Assembly (NCBI RefSeq): GCF_000758625.1
Contig: NZ_CP009283.1
Location: 1,251,501 to 1,315,500, forward strand
Length of the DNA stretch: 64,000 nt
From: Paenibacillus sp. FSL R7-0273
Lineage (GTDB): Bacteria; Bacillota; Bacilli; Paenibacillales; Paenibacillaceae
Direction: 5' to 3'
Position 1 is the first letter of the stretch; the number at the start of each line of letters is the position of its first letter. This document shows positions 50,822 to 60,162 of this stretch, one piece after another. A program made the translations under genes and the position numbers. Below the pieces are notes generated by a model, which was not told where the DNA came from, searched no databases, and saw nothing but the letters and a program-made list of their open reading frames with translations.

Positions 50822-51727
50822 TTACTTCTCTGACTTCAGCTGCTCGAGGGCCGGCTGGAGTGTAGGATAGTTGAAGGTAAAGCCGTGCTTGACGGCTTTG
50901 GATGGCAGCACCCGTTGGCCCTTCAGCAGAATTTCCGACAGCTCACCGGCGGCCGTCTTTAATAGAAAGGCAGGAACCGGGAACCAGTGCGGACGATGGT
51001 AGACTTTGCCGATCATCCGGCCGAACTGCCCGTTAGTCACCGGATTGGGGGCGGTGGCATTTACGGGGCCGGCAATTTCCGGAGTGATGATGCAGAAGTC
51101 GATCAGTCTGGCGATATCCTCCAGGTGAATCCAGGAAAGCCACTGCTTTCCGCTGCCGATTCTGCCGCCGAAGCCGAGCATATAAGGCAGCTTCATTTTG
51201 GGGAAGGCTCCGCTCTCATTGCCGAGCACCACACCGGTCCGGAGCTTGATCAGCCGTGCTCCTGTATAAGCTGCATCAGCTGCAGCTTCCCAGGTATGAA
51301 CTACCTCAGACGGAAAGTCCATCACCCGGACAGGAGAGTCTTCATTATAGGTATCGGTGAGTGATGTGCCGTAAATGGCGACAGCAGAGGCTTGCACAAT
51401 GACTGGCGGCTTATGCTGCAGAGCTGATACCAGTCTTCCGGCAGCCTCCACCGTATTAAGCCGGGACTGCATAATAGCGCGCTTACCGTCAGCACTCCAG
51501 CGCTGGCTGAGCGAAGCTCCGGCCAGATTGACCAGCGCATCGGCGTTCTCTGCCAGCTCCGGATTGGCGGCAAGGTCGTCCCAGGTTGTATAGCTGAGAG
51601 CAGGATGAGAAGCTGCGGATTTAGGCAGGGTTCGCCCGGCGACAATGAGCTGATGTCCGGCTGCGAGCCACAATTCAGTAAGCTCACGGCCAATAAAGCC
51701 GCTGCCGCCGCAGATGATATATTTCAT
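50822..51727 (-). CDS. TIGR01777-type NAD(P)-dependent epimerase (SDR family)
   Basis: 301 residues. Nucleotide-binding motif IICGGSGFIGREL at the N-terminus, DALVNLAGASLSQRWS (the family's LAG-A signature), QASAVAIYG, WEAAA and WLSWIHLEDIARLI. The C-terminal DUF1731 segment (LKTAAGELSEILLKGQRVLP; F+Y PTL) is present. Cytosolic. The function of this group is not established (YfhF in B. subtilis, YfcH in E. coli). CGGAGG before the ATG. Confidence 0.92.
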   Translation of the reverse strand: MKYIICGGSGFIGRELTELWLAAGHQLIVAGRTLPKSAASHPALSYTTWDDLAANPELAENADALVNLAGASLSQRWSADGKRAIMQSRLNTVEAAGRLVSALQHKPPVIVQASAVAIYGTSLTDTYNEDSPVRVMDFPSEVVHTWEAAADAAYTGARLIKLRTGVVLGNESGAFPKMKLPYMLGFGGRIGSGKQWLSWIHLEDIARLIDFCIITPEIAGPVNATAPNPVTNGQFGRMIGKVYHRPHWFPVPAFLLKTAAGELSEILLKGQRVLPSKAVKHGFTFNYPTLQPALEQLKSEK

Positions 51728-51755
51728 AGAAGAAGCCTCCGTTTCAGGATGCGGT

Positions 51756-52220
51756 TTACTTGATCAGATGGCGGTAAGGAGAATAGTCAATTCCGTTCTT
51801 TTCCAGAAAGGAGATAAGAAATTTGTTGTCACGGCGCGGAGTAGCCAGTATGTAGCCCTGGATGCAGTGCTCGCGGGTTACTGCCGGAGCTTTGCTCTCG
51901 ACTGTAATTTTGCCGATCTCGGCTGCAATGGAATGCTTGGCGATATCGCGGAAGGGTCCGGGTACCGGCTGCACCAGCTGATCCAGAAAAGCCTTCATCT
52001 CGTCGCTCCACAGCGGCCGGCTGCGTTCCACCCAATAATTCTGCCAGTCCAGCTTGGATCTGCCGTCTGCTTTGGGCAGCACCTTCAGAAACTTGCGGAA
52101 CATGAAAAAACCGCCGATACACATGCAGCCCAGCAGTAAAAAGGTCCAAAATGCGATGGAGTTCATAAACCAGTTGCTTGGCCCTGACGATAATAACCTG
52201 AAATCTAAAGTAGAAGACAT
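51756..52220 (-). CDS. DUF2621 family membrane-anchored protein
   Basis: 154 residues from ATG 52220 (AAAGGCGGTG upstream). One membrane helix at about 21-41 (SIAFWTFLLLGCMCIGGFFM), then a soluble domain with WSDEMKAFLDQLVQPVPGPF, HSIAAEIGKITVESKAPAVT and ILATPRRDNKFLISFLEKNG. These are typical DUF2621 features; the family is limited to spore-formers and its role is unknown. Lies just upstream of the epimerase gene, 28 bases apart, so they may form an operon. Confidence 0.86.
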   Translation of the reverse strand: MSSTLDFRLLSSGPSNWFMNSIAFWTFLLLGCMCIGGFFMFRKFLKVLPKADGRSKLDWQNYWVERSRPLWSDEMKAFLDQLVQPVPGPFRDIAKHSIAAEIGKITVESKAPAVTREHCIQGYILATPRRDNKFLISFLEKNGIDYSPYRHLIK

Positions 52221-52392
52221 GTATACACCGCCTTTGACAATGAGGATTGTCACAAACTGATTTCACCTCTAAAGTATAGCGTATTTCCAAAGTTTTGCGA
52301 AGCGGAAGCAGCCTGCCGGGGCTTGCCTAGATTTATTTTCCCGATCACGGTAGAATAAGGGTTAATTCGTGAAGGAAAGAGGGAAAAAAGGC

Positions 52393-53520
52393 ATGCTGAA
52401 AATAGGTTCACATGTGTCCTGCGCGGACAAGGGTCTCTTGAGCGCAGCCAATGAAGCAAATGAGTATGGTTCCAGTTCGTTCATGATATATACGGGAGCG
52501 CCGCAGAATACGCGCCGCAAGCCGATTGAAGCGATGTACCCTGCTGAAGGCAAGCTGGCAATGAAAACGAACGGCGTTGAAGAGATTGTCGTTCATGCTC
52601 CCTATATCATTAACCTGGGCTCCTATAAGGATAATACCTATCAGCTCGCTGTTGATTTTCTGCAGGAGGAGATCCGCCGTACCCATCAGCTGGAGGTCAA
52701 GCATATCGTACTTCATCCGGGGGCATATACGGACAAGGATGCGGAATACGGTATCCAGCGGATTGCCGATGGCCTGAATGAAGTGCTTGGCGGTACGAAC
52801 GAGACGGAAGTGCATATTGCCCTGGAGACGATGGCCGGCAAAGGAACGGAAATCGGCCGCAGCTTCGAGGAGATTGCCTCCATCATCGATAAGGTCGAAC
52901 ATAACGAGCGTTTGTCCATCTGTCTGGACACCTGTCACATTCATGATGCGGGCTATGATATCGTAGGCGATCTGGACGGGGTGCTTCGTCAGTTCGATGA
53001 AATTATCGGCCTCAAGCGGCTTGGTGTAATCCACATCAATGACAGCAAAAATCCGCGCGGAGCAGGTAAGGACCGTCATACTCCGATTGGTTCAGGCTGG
53101 ATTGGCTTCGAGACCATTAACAAGGTCGTTCACCACGAGGCGCTTGCAGGACTGCCGTTTATTCTGGAAACCCCATGGATCGGGAAGGATGCCAAGAAGC
53201 TCCGTCCGATGTATGAGATCGAAATCGCCCTGCTGCGCGGGAATGTGGCAGAACGCTTCGGACCGGAGTTCCTGCAGGAGGTGGAGGAGCTGCATTCATT
53301 CTTCGCCAAGCAGGAGATCGATTCGCGCCGCTATGTGCTTGATGTGTGGGAGCTGCTCAAGAATGATGCCAAGGCCAAAAAGGCAGATCCGCGTGAACCG
53401 CTGGAGCGGCTGTATGACAATGTCCTGGCAGCAGGACTTTTCCCGCAGCTTAGCGAGGAGGCGCTTAATCAGCGTCTGATCGCTTATCTTGCAGGCAAGC
53501 AGGTGCTGGTTAACGCTTAG
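52393..53520 (+). CDS. nfo: Endonuclease IV with C-terminal extension
   Basis: 375 residues from ATG 52393. Cuts DNA 5' of abasic sites in base-excision repair. Trinuclear zinc site residues visible in [77 protein letters not shown] and ETP. The core ends near residue 285; another 90 helical residues follow ([20 protein letters not shown] onward), longer than the 280-300 residues of most Nfo proteins. The ribosome site is weak (AGAGGG, 13 bases away). Confidence 0.93.
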   Translation: MLKIGSHVSCADKGLLSAANEANEYGSSSFMIYTGAPQNTRRKPIEAMYPAEGKLAMKTNGVEEIVVHAPYIINLGSYKDNTYQLAVDFLQEEIRRTHQLEVKHIVLHPGAYTDKDAEYGIQRIADGLNEVLGGTNETEVHIALETMAGKGTEIGRSFEEIASIIDKVEHNERLSICLDTCHIHDAGYDIVGDLDGVLRQFDEIIGLKRLGVIHINDSKNPRGAGKDRHTPIGSGWIGFETINKVVHHEALAGLPFILETPWIGKDAKKLRPMYEIEIALLRGNVAERFGPEFLQEVEELHSFFAKQEIDSRRYVLDVWELLKNDAKAKKADPREPLERLYDNVLAAGLFPQLSEEALNQRLIAYLAGKQVLVNA

Positions 53521-53567
53521 GCAGAACTATAGATTGCGCTAGCAGATGAGAGGATGGACAGGGGACT

Positions 53568-54464
53568 ATGGAATTGCATGTGAAAAGAGATCATTCTTCA
53601 GGCGGACAATATCCGGACCGGGCGCGGATGCTCATATCTTGCCCGGACGGACCGGGTATTGTAGCGGCTGTCTCGCATTTTTTGTATCAGCATGGAGCGA
53701 ATATCGTCCAGTCGGACCAGTATACAATGGACCCGGACGGCGGTATGTTCTTCATGAGAGTAGAGTTTGACCTGCCCAAGCTGGATGAGCGGCTGGATGA
53801 AGTGCGCAATATTTTTGGCGGAGTTGCCGAGCGCTTTAAGATGGACTGGCAGATCTTTAGGGTGTCCCATAAGAAAAGACTGGCGATCTTTGTGTCCAAA
53901 GAAGACCACTGTCTGGTTGAGCTGCTCTGGCAATGGCAGGCCGGTGATCTGGATGCGGATATTGCGATGGTCGTCAGTAACCACACCGATATGCAGGCAT
54001 ACGTCGAATCCTTCGGTATTCCGTTCCATCATATTCCGGTTACAGCTGACACTAAGGCTGAAGCCGAAAAACGCCAGCTTGAGGTTATCGGCAGCGATAT
54101 CGATGTGATCATTCTGGCCCGCTACATGCAGATCATCTCACCATCGTTCATTGAGCATTACCGACACCGGATTATCAATATCCATCACTCGTTCCTGCCG
54201 GCTTTTGTCGGCGGTAAGCCTTATGCGCAGGCCTACCAGCGGGGGGTGAAAATTATCGGGGCAACCGCCCACTATGTAACGGAAGAGCTGGATGGCGGAC
54301 CGATTATCGAGCAGGACGTGCAGCGGGTCAGCCACAGCGATGATGTGAATGAGCTGAAGCGGATCGGCCGTACGATTGAGCGGGTCGTGCTGGCGCGGGC
54401 TGTGAAGTGGCATATTGAAGACCGTATTCTGGTGCATCACAACAAAACTGTAGTGTTTAACTAA
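53568..54464 (+). CDS. purU: Formyltetrahydrofolate deformylase
   Basis: 298 residues. Hydrolyses 10-formyl-THF to formate and THF. N-terminal ACT domain (ARMLISCPDGPGIVAAVSHF; DPDGGMFFMRVEF) and a C-terminal formyltransferase domain with NIHHSFLPAFVGGKPY and ATAHYVTEELDGGPII, holding the catalytic Asn-His-Asp set. Monocistronic with its own terminator, 48 bases after nfo. Confidence 0.95.
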   Translation: MELHVKRDHSSGGQYPDRARMLISCPDGPGIVAAVSHFLYQHGANIVQSDQYTMDPDGGMFFMRVEFDLPKLDERLDEVRNIFGGVAERFKMDWQIFRVSHKKRLAIFVSKEDHCLVELLWQWQAGDLDADIAMVVSNHTDMQAYVESFGIPFHHIPVTADTKAEAEKRQLEVIGSDIDVIILARYMQIISPSFIEHYRHRIINIHHSFLPAFVGGKPYAQAYQRGVKIIGATAHYVTEELDGGPIIEQDVQRVSHSDDVNELKRIGRTIERVVLARAVKWHIEDRILVHHNKTVVFN

Positions 54465-54508
54465 TCTAATAGCTCTGAACAGCATTACAGGTAAAAAAGC
54501 ATTTTACC

Positions 54509-54545
54509 GGCATTTTGGCGAAGTCTGCCAAGGTGCCTTTTTTTG
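54509..54545 (+). terminator. Intrinsic terminator between purU and second Tad-like operon
   Basis: GGCATTTTGGC-GAAGTCT-GCCAAGGTGCC followed by seven T. It ends purU and leaves 34 bases before the next start, so the next operon's promoter must be very close or lie within purU. Confidence 0.88.
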
Positions 54546-54578
54546 TTCCCAAAAAGAGTTCCCAAGGGAGGTAAGGGC

Positions 54579-55346
54579 TTGGCTTCACAGCGCGGACAAC
54601 TGTTAAAACGCAATTATCTGTTTGCTTTTCTTATTCTGTTCACCGGCTTCGGCGGGCTGCTCGGCTACGACCTCTACTTTAAGCCATATGTATTATCTCA
54701 GACGGTGGTCAAAATTAAAGCAGCCGATGGCGGATTCATACCGAAAAACTATCTGCTGCAGCAAGATGACCTCTATCTCGATTCCGTCCAGACCAAAGAC
54801 ATTCCTTCAGGCGTCATTACGGAGCTGAGTCAGGTGGAGAACAAAATTACTAATGTGAATCTGATGGACGGCAGTATTCTGACGGCTTCGCTGGTCGATG
54901 TGAGTGATCTGGAGCCGCAGGCGGATGAGGGGATATTCCCCATCCCGAAGGAAGCGATTTATGCCATCAACGGCTCGCTGCGCAGCAGAGACAAGGTGGA
55001 TATTTACTTAGTAGAGGGTGATAAAGCCAACAACCCGGGAAGCAGAAGCACCAGCATAGGGAGTTCTCAGCAGCCCGCAGGCATTACTGCTTCTGAAGAC
55101 GGGGCAGAGGGAGCAGGACTTACACCGCCTGTACCAAAGGCATTTTTGAGCGGCGTAACTGTAAACTATGTGCGGTCAGAGGATAACAATGATGTGCTGG
55201 ATTCAGAGAATGGCAACACCAACAACCGCGTTACTTCTACCGGCAAGGTGGCAGCCCCCGAATTAAAGCTCAAAAAGAGCGACGGTGAGCTGCTGGGGCA
55301 GTATCTGGAGCAGGGCCTGAAGCTGTGGATCGTGCGCGTAGAATAA
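54579..55346 (+). CDS. SAF/CpaB-like pilus assembly protein
   Basis: 255 residues from TTG 54579 (AGGGAGGT upstream; the earlier frame start at 54543 is within the terminator T-run). N-terminal membrane helix (about 13-32, LFAFLILFTGFGGLLGYDLY), then an SAF-type domain: VVKIKAADGGFIPKNYLL, SVQTKDIPSGVIT, DGSILTASLVDVSD. After a Ser/Gly/Asn linker the C-terminal part has LGQYLEQGLKLWIVRVE. This matches the layout of CpaB/RcpC. The first Tad operon lacks such a gene. First gene of the second operon. Confidence 0.77.
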   Translation: MASQRGQLLKRNYLFAFLILFTGFGGLLGYDLYFKPYVLSQTVVKIKAADGGFIPKNYLLQQDDLYLDSVQTKDIPSGVITELSQVENKITNVNLMDGSILTASLVDVSDLEPQADEGIFPIPKEAIYAINGSLRSRDKVDIYLVEGDKANNPGSRSTSIGSSQQPAGITASEDGAEGAGLTPPVPKAFLSGVTVNYVRSEDNNDVLDSENGNTNNRVTSTGKVAAPELKLKKSDGELLGQYLEQGLKLWIVRVE

Positions 55347-55374
55347 AGCATAAGAAAGGAAAGGAGGGAGCTCT

Positions 55375-56439
55375 ATGAAAATCTTCAGTTTAGGTATCGA
55401 GCAGCTGACGATTAACGAGATGAAGCTGGCGGGATTTACGGTTATTACGCAAAATGTGCTGCCTGAGCCGGCGCATGCCGAAGGCCAGCTGCTTCTGGTT
55501 ACCAGTGAACAGGTGCCTGTATCCGCACTGACCGAGCTAAGCCGCAGGTTTGTGAAGTCCATCATTCTGTACCTGTATCTGCAAAGAGGAGTCCGCGGTT
55601 ATCAGGCTGTCCATATGCTATGCGAAAGTCTGGGCATCTTCTTTATTCCCCCGCGCTCCACAGCCTCGGCCATTATTGAAAAGCTTCGTTACATCATGGA
55701 GGAGGAACGCGAGGAGCGGAGCAGTCTGGTCGGCTTTTTCGGCTCCGGCCCGGGAATTGGCTGTACCAGTGTAGCCAAGCTGTTCGCCAGAAGGATTGCA
55801 GCGGCTGGATTCCGGGTGATTCTGCTGGGGCTGGATTTGTACGATCCCGGATATGACCGTAAGACGGCAGTCAGCCTGGACAGGCTACGGCCGCGTATTA
55901 CGGGCAAAATGCTTAACGGCGAGGATTTTGAAGGGTTTGTTAAGCAGGACGGATATCTGTACCTGCCCGGTAACTTTGACTATCTGAGTGTCCATGACTA
56001 TCAGGAGGAGGAGATTGCCTATCTGCTGGCAGAGGCGCATCTGCATGCGGATGTGGTCGTGGCTGATTTCGGCTCAGTTCCGGAAAGCGCCGCATGGTAC
56101 ACCGGAATGCAGAGATCAGCACTGCGCATGATGGTTACCCATCCCCGGCACGAATACCGGCTGCAGGCTCTGATGGAGCTAGCCGGACATATGGATCTGC
56201 ATCCGCAGGATTTTCAGTGGATCGTGAACCGCAGCAATGTAGAGGAGATGACCTCACCCAAAAGCCTGGCGCTGCGCTTTGGCTGTGAGATTCTGCTGGA
56301 GCTGCCGCATTATCAGCCGCTGCTGGACAATCTGCCCTTAGGCAAAAAGGAACTGCAGCATGTGGATGATAAGGTTCACGCTCTGTTAGTGTCACTGGGA
56401 CTTGCGGTTGAGGTGCGGAAGAAGGGGATCTTTCAATGA
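55375..56439 (+). CDS. CpaE/TadZ-like protein lacking the P-loop lysine
   Basis: 354 residues. N-terminal receiver-like half (1-110), then a ParA/MinD-type fold with GFFGSGPGIGCTSVAKLFAR at 120-139. Where a Walker A would give GKT/S, the sequence reads GCTS (Cys130), and the signature lysine is also absent. LDLYDPGYD and VVVADFGSVPESA keep the shape of switch regions. It may bind nucleotide weakly or only serve as a placement scaffold. AAAGGAGGG precedes the ATG. Its stop overlaps the start of the motor ATPase gene (ATGA). Confidence 0.75.
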   Translation: MKIFSLGIEQLTINEMKLAGFTVITQNVLPEPAHAEGQLLLVTSEQVPVSALTELSRRFVKSIILYLYLQRGVRGYQAVHMLCESLGIFFIPPRSTASAIIEKLRYIMEEEREERSSLVGFFGSGPGIGCTSVAKLFARRIAAAGFRVILLGLDLYDPGYDRKTAVSLDRLRPRITGKMLNGEDFEGFVKQDGYLYLPGNFDYLSVHDYQEEEIAYLLAEAHLHADVVVADFGSVPESAAWYTGMQRSALRMMVTHPRHEYRLQALMELAGHMDLHPQDFQWIVNRSNVEEMTSPKSLALRFGCEILLELPHYQPLLDNLPLGKKELQHVDDKVHALLVSLGLAVEVRKKGIFQ

Positions 56440-57896
56440 TTGAATTCAAAATGGACCCGCCACAGGAAGCGCGGCAGCTGTTCTCCCTGAAACAGAGCGT
56501 GCTCCGCACAAGCAAGCCGGGAAAAGAAGATTTTTATACCTTCCTGCACAGGATGAAGCAGGACATGAACGCCGGGCTGGAACGGGAGGATGACAGCTAT
56601 TTTGAGCTTAATGCCAAGGCACTGACGGGTGATCCGCAGGCAGTCAGCTTTTTTATGAATGAGATTGAAAAATATCTGCGTAAAACACCGTTTACCGGCA
56701 GGGTACCGGAGGCTTACCGTACGGCTGCGGAGGCGCTTTTCCATGAATGGAAGGGGTTTGGTCCGGCTTACCGCTGGTTCACTGAACGTGCCTATAGCGA
56801 ATCAACCGGGCTGCAAATGATCGGACGGCAGATCTTTTATAATCACCGCGGTACATTTGTCGCTTATCCGTATGATATGCCCTCGCTGGACCGGGTGGAG
56901 CAGCTCAAACGCGCACTTCTCAAGAGTGATCCCGACAAAAAGCTGAACAAGGACAATCCTTCGGTCGAGTTCAAGATGGATGATCCGCTGTGGCCCGGCC
57001 GGTTCATCCGGCTTGCGATATGGGTGTCACCCAGAGTATGGGAGGGCTTCACAACCATCTCCATGCGGCGGCAGGTGGTTGAGTTCCTTGATCTGGAGGA
57101 TCAGGCGGGCACGGAATGTATCCCTGCGGAGGCCATTGAGCTGATCCGTGCACTCACGGCCACCTTCCGTAACACCATTATCGCGGGTGCCGTCGGTTCA
57201 GGGAAAACCACCTTTGCGAATACCATTGTAGGCGAACAGCTGCTGGGCTCAAGCTCCTGCATGGGTGTGGTGATGATAGAGAAGCATCCGGAGTCGATTT
57301 TGCCGTATCAGATCAAGGGTCACCGGATTATTCCGATCCAGGCTGCTAACGAGGAACTGATGGAGGTTGGTGTGGAGTCGCTGCGCCATGATCCGAATAT
57401 TCTCTATATGACTGAAATGAGATACAACGAGTGGGAGTTCTATCTGTGGAGCGGCGAGAAGGGATATGACGGCATTACAGGAACCTTTCATACAGTTGAT
57501 TCCGAGGATATTCCGTACCAGGGTGCTTTTGCGGTCTCTACCCGGATCGGCGGCAGCCTGAAGGGTCATCTGATCTCGGCGCTGAAATCCTGTGAGCTGG
57601 TGTTTATTCTGGAAAGTGTCCCGGACGGGAAGAAGCGGCTGGCGCGGATCTCCGAGGTGTTTTATGACGAAGAATGCAATTCGGTATTTGCCAATGATCT
57701 GATGCGCTGGGAGGATGAGCGGTCGGCCTGGAGCTATAATGACAAGCTGACCGGGAAGCTGATGACCAAGATGACCAAAAAGAATGCCGCAGCGATGCGT
57801 ATATTCATCCGGGAGCTGGGGCACCTGGCAGCAATGAAGCCGATGGAGGAGCCGCTGAAGGAAAGCCTGAAGTCCAGAATCGTCTTGAACGAATGA
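56436..57896 (+). CDS. Divergent CpaF/TadA-like secretion ATPase
   Basis: 486 residues. ATPase core: Walker A GAVGSGKTT (251-259, Lys257), Asp box region VVMIEKHPE, Walker B-like NILYMTEMRYNEWE with the glutamate, and His-box region GITGTFHTVDSED. The N-terminal domain (1-230) is not like TadA of the first operon and carries FKMDDPLWPGRFIRLAIWVS. Probable motor of the second pilus-like system. Starts at ATGA with the preceding gene. No close family can be named with certainty. Confidence 0.83.
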   Translation: MIEFKMDPPQEARQLFSLKQSVLRTSKPGKEDFYTFLHRMKQDMNAGLEREDDSYFELNAKALTGDPQAVSFFMNEIEKYLRKTPFTGRVPEAYRTAAEALFHEWKGFGPAYRWFTERAYSESTGLQMIGRQIFYNHRGTFVAYPYDMPSLDRVEQLKRALLKSDPDKKLNKDNPSVEFKMDDPLWPGRFIRLAIWVSPRVWEGFTTISMRRQVVEFLDLEDQAGTECIPAEAIELIRALTATFRNTIIAGAVGSGKTTFANTIVGEQLLGSSSCMGVVMIEKHPESILPYQIKGHRIIPIQAANEELMEVGVESLRHDPNILYMTEMRYNEWEFYLWSGEKGYDGITGTFHTVDSEDIPYQGAFAVSTRIGGSLKGHLISALKSCELVFILESVPDGKKRLARISEVFYDEECNSVFANDLMRWEDERSAWSYNDKLTGKLMTKMTKKNAAAMRIFIRELGHLAAMKPMEEPLKESLKSRIVLNE

Positions 57897-57909
57897 GGGG
57901 GAGTTAAGC

Positions 57910-58959
57910 GTGGAGCTTGTCTTTTATATGATCCGCCTGGCCCTCCACTTACTGGTTGTGTTCGGTCTATGGCTGATGGTAAAACCGCTGATTGAGCGGC
58001 ATTTGAGGCAGCTTGGGCAAAAAATTGATCTGCAGATGAACCTCAGGAGAAGTCTGCTCCGCAAAAAGGCCAGCAGGGCGGACAAGCGGATCTGGCTGTA
58101 CCGGCATCTGGATGATCTGCTGTATTTTGCACACCGGAGATATGAGCCTGGAATCAGTGTAATGCGCTTTTCGCTGCAGACCGTATGTTTATTTGCTGCG
58201 GTATTTCTGTCCACGCTGCTTACGCTCAAGGAGCTGCCCGGGCATATGAGCTTCAGTAATCCTTTTCTGGAGGGGGTCAGCTTCGGTGAACGGATGCCGG
58301 TTCAGGAGGCCTGGCGACTTCCGCTGTTTATCTCCGTCATCGCAGCGAGTGTTCCGTATTTGCGGATGAGATATACCTATGCCCAGCGAAAGGTGCGCGG
58401 CAGCTACGATTTGCTGGATGTGATCAAAATTGCCTCCAAATTCACGCATCTGTCGGTGGACAGCATTTTATCAAGAACGGCGGATTTTTTAACTGAGGAT
58501 AATGTGCTGAAGACCCCGTTGAGGCTGCTGGGTGCGGCTTTTTCCAACTACAGCAATGAATATGAGCTCAAAGAGGAGGCGCTGCGGTTCTCCGGTGCGA
58601 TTGGCACTACGTTTGCCATAGAATTTGTGTCGGATCTGCTGTACTGCGAGAAGGAAGGCACCCGTTATCTCAAAAGCTCGCTTATGATGCTCAACCGCTC
58701 GATGGAGCAGCAGCGCGAGACCATTATGACCGTAAAAGCGGGCAGCCGGGATGCAATCAGCCTGGGATTGTACGGCAATCTGGTTGTACTGGTGTCCTCC
58801 GTAGGAACTTTTATGTACATGCTGAAGCCTGACGTCTATTTCAAGCTGCAGTTTCAGACGAAGGTCGGTCTTGCCTTTCTAATGGTCATTATTTCCGGTC
58901 TGTTTGTTTCCTTCATAATCAGTACCATACTTGCCAGGCCTAAACTGGACTACCACTGA
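57910..58959 (+). CDS. TadB-like platform membrane protein, divergent
   Basis: 349 residues from GTG 57910 with GAGGGGGAG upstream. Membrane helices at about 8-25, 85-105, 135-150, 295-315 and 325-345. Between them is a helical cytoplasmic domain (YDLLDVIKIASKFTHLSVDS ... FVSDLLYCEKEGTRYLKSSL) with T2SF-like arrangement but little motif identity to the first operon's TadB. Position after a CpaF-like gene supports a platform role. Confidence 0.7.
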   Translation: MELVFYMIRLALHLLVVFGLWLMVKPLIERHLRQLGQKIDLQMNLRRSLLRKKASRADKRIWLYRHLDDLLYFAHRRYEPGISVMRFSLQTVCLFAAVFLSTLLTLKELPGHMSFSNPFLEGVSFGERMPVQEAWRLPLFISVIAASVPYLRMRYTYAQRKVRGSYDLLDVIKIASKFTHLSVDSILSRTADFLTEDNVLKTPLRLLGAAFSNYSNEYELKEEALRFSGAIGTTFAIEFVSDLLYCEKEGTRYLKSSLMMLNRSMEQQRETIMTVKAGSRDAISLGLYGNLVVLVSSVGTFMYMLKPDVYFKLQFQTKVGLAFLMVIISGLFVSFIISTILARPKLDYH

Positions 58960-58970
58960 GGTGAATTGAG

Positions 58971-59840
58971 ATGGAGCGGTTATTGCTTTTGATTGCGGTG
59001 TGCGGGGTTGTGTATCTGTCATTGCTGGTGTTTGTGAGCAGCAGCACCAGGCAGGAGCGATATGCGTTAAGGCTTGGCATCAAGTGGGCCTCATTTGGTG
59101 AAAAGCTTGAGAATGAGCGGCTGCAGCAGCTGCTATATTCAAGCGGTCTGTCAGTATCTGCAGGTAAAATAACGATTTTCCGGTACTCGGCAGCATTGAT
59201 TTATCTGGCTGTTCAGGCGGTCGGCAGATTTGTGCGGGTAGCACCGTTTTCCGGTACAGACCTGCTGGTTGCTCTGCTTATTCTGATGATCAGCAGTCCA
59301 ATGCGTTATCTGCCGTTTGGCTGGCTGCTCGCCTGGCTGCATCAGAAAACGCTGATCCAAAAGGACGGTGAGCTGATCTCCTTCATCCGGCTATATGAGA
59401 ACAACAGGCTGCGTAAGCGCGGGTATGTGCAGTTCGGTGCCTTCTGTGCAGGAACGGCCAATCAGTTTTATCATATCCGTCAGGATTTGTTTGAGCTGTC
59501 CGAACGGGCGGTGGATGAAGGAACAGAAAAGGCTATCGAGTGGTTTTGCAGCAAGTTTCCGGAGGGCCATGCTTTTATTAATGATATCCGTTCGATTCTG
59601 CTGGCGACAGAAGGGATGGATGACGATACCGAAGCCGCCAATTATTTGCGGGAGCAGGGCAAAATCATTACCAAAATATCAAGCGATCAGTATTTGAAAA
59701 AATGGTCCTTCATCGGTGATGTCTCCACGCTTATTAATGTAATTCCGTCGATTGCCACGTTTCTGATGATCGTCTCGCTGGCGATGCAGTATATCATGCT
59801 GATAAAAGGGAATTTCAACGGGGTAGGAATGTTTCAGTGA
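58971..59840 (+). CDS. TadC-like platform membrane protein, divergent
   Basis: 289 residues; GAGGTGA lies before the ATG. Membrane helices at about 3-22, 65-80, 90-125 and 255-280. Middle domain FIRLYENNRLRKRGYVQFGA, ERAVDEGTEKAIEWFCSKFP, then FINDIRSILLATEGMDDDTE could be a T2SF-like helical domain. It is the second of a pair, as TadC follows TadB. Sequence similarity to known TadC is low by eye. Confidence 0.65.
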   Translation: MERLLLLIAVCGVVYLSLLVFVSSSTRQERYALRLGIKWASFGEKLENERLQQLLYSSGLSVSAGKITIFRYSAALIYLAVQAVGRFVRVAPFSGTDLLVALLILMISSPMRYLPFGWLLAWLHQKTLIQKDGELISFIRLYENNRLRKRGYVQFGAFCAGTANQFYHIRQDLFELSERAVDEGTEKAIEWFCSKFPEGHAFINDIRSILLATEGMDDDTEAANYLREQGKIITKISSDQYLKKWSFIGDVSTLINVIPSIATFLMIVSLAMQYIMLIKGNFNGVGMFQ

Positions 59841-59940
59841 TTTTACCATGGCGCTTGGTGGCCGGGAATTTACTTATATGAGGATTTTGCTATATTCAAG
59901 CACTGATTAAAAATATAAAATGAAAAGGGAGATTTTAACA

Positions 59941-60156
59941 ATGAAAAAAGATGCTATTTCTACCGGTTTGTTTATCGCTATCGGTTTTCTGTGTGTGGCT
60001 ATTGTTATTGCGATTCTGGTTCCTGTAGTCCGGGATGTAGTCAATGATGCGGATGATAACAGACCGGATATTCCTGGTGTGAGCGTAACTATGATTCAAC
60101 CCCATGAACATGAGCAGTTGAATGCTGATGCTGCTTTGCTTTATTCTGCGGTCTGA
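59941..60156 (+). CDS. Miniature pilin-like membrane peptide 1 (71 aa)
   Basis: 71 residues from ATG 59941 with AAAGGGAG upstream. MKKDAISTGLFIAIGFLCVA then IVIAILVPVV gives one hydrophobic helix (about 8-30) after a short KKD leader. The outer part is acidic and short (DVVNDADDNRPDIPGVSV). No classical prepilin G-x-x-x-x-E cleavage site is seen. A possible promoter lies in the 100-base gap before it (TTACTT ... TATATT). Strong paralogy to the next 47-aa peptide. Confidence 0.72.
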   Translation: MKKDAISTGLFIAIGFLCVAIVIAILVPVVRDVVNDADDNRPDIPGVSVTMIQPHEHEQLNADAALLYSAV

Positions 60157-60162
60157 TCAGCT

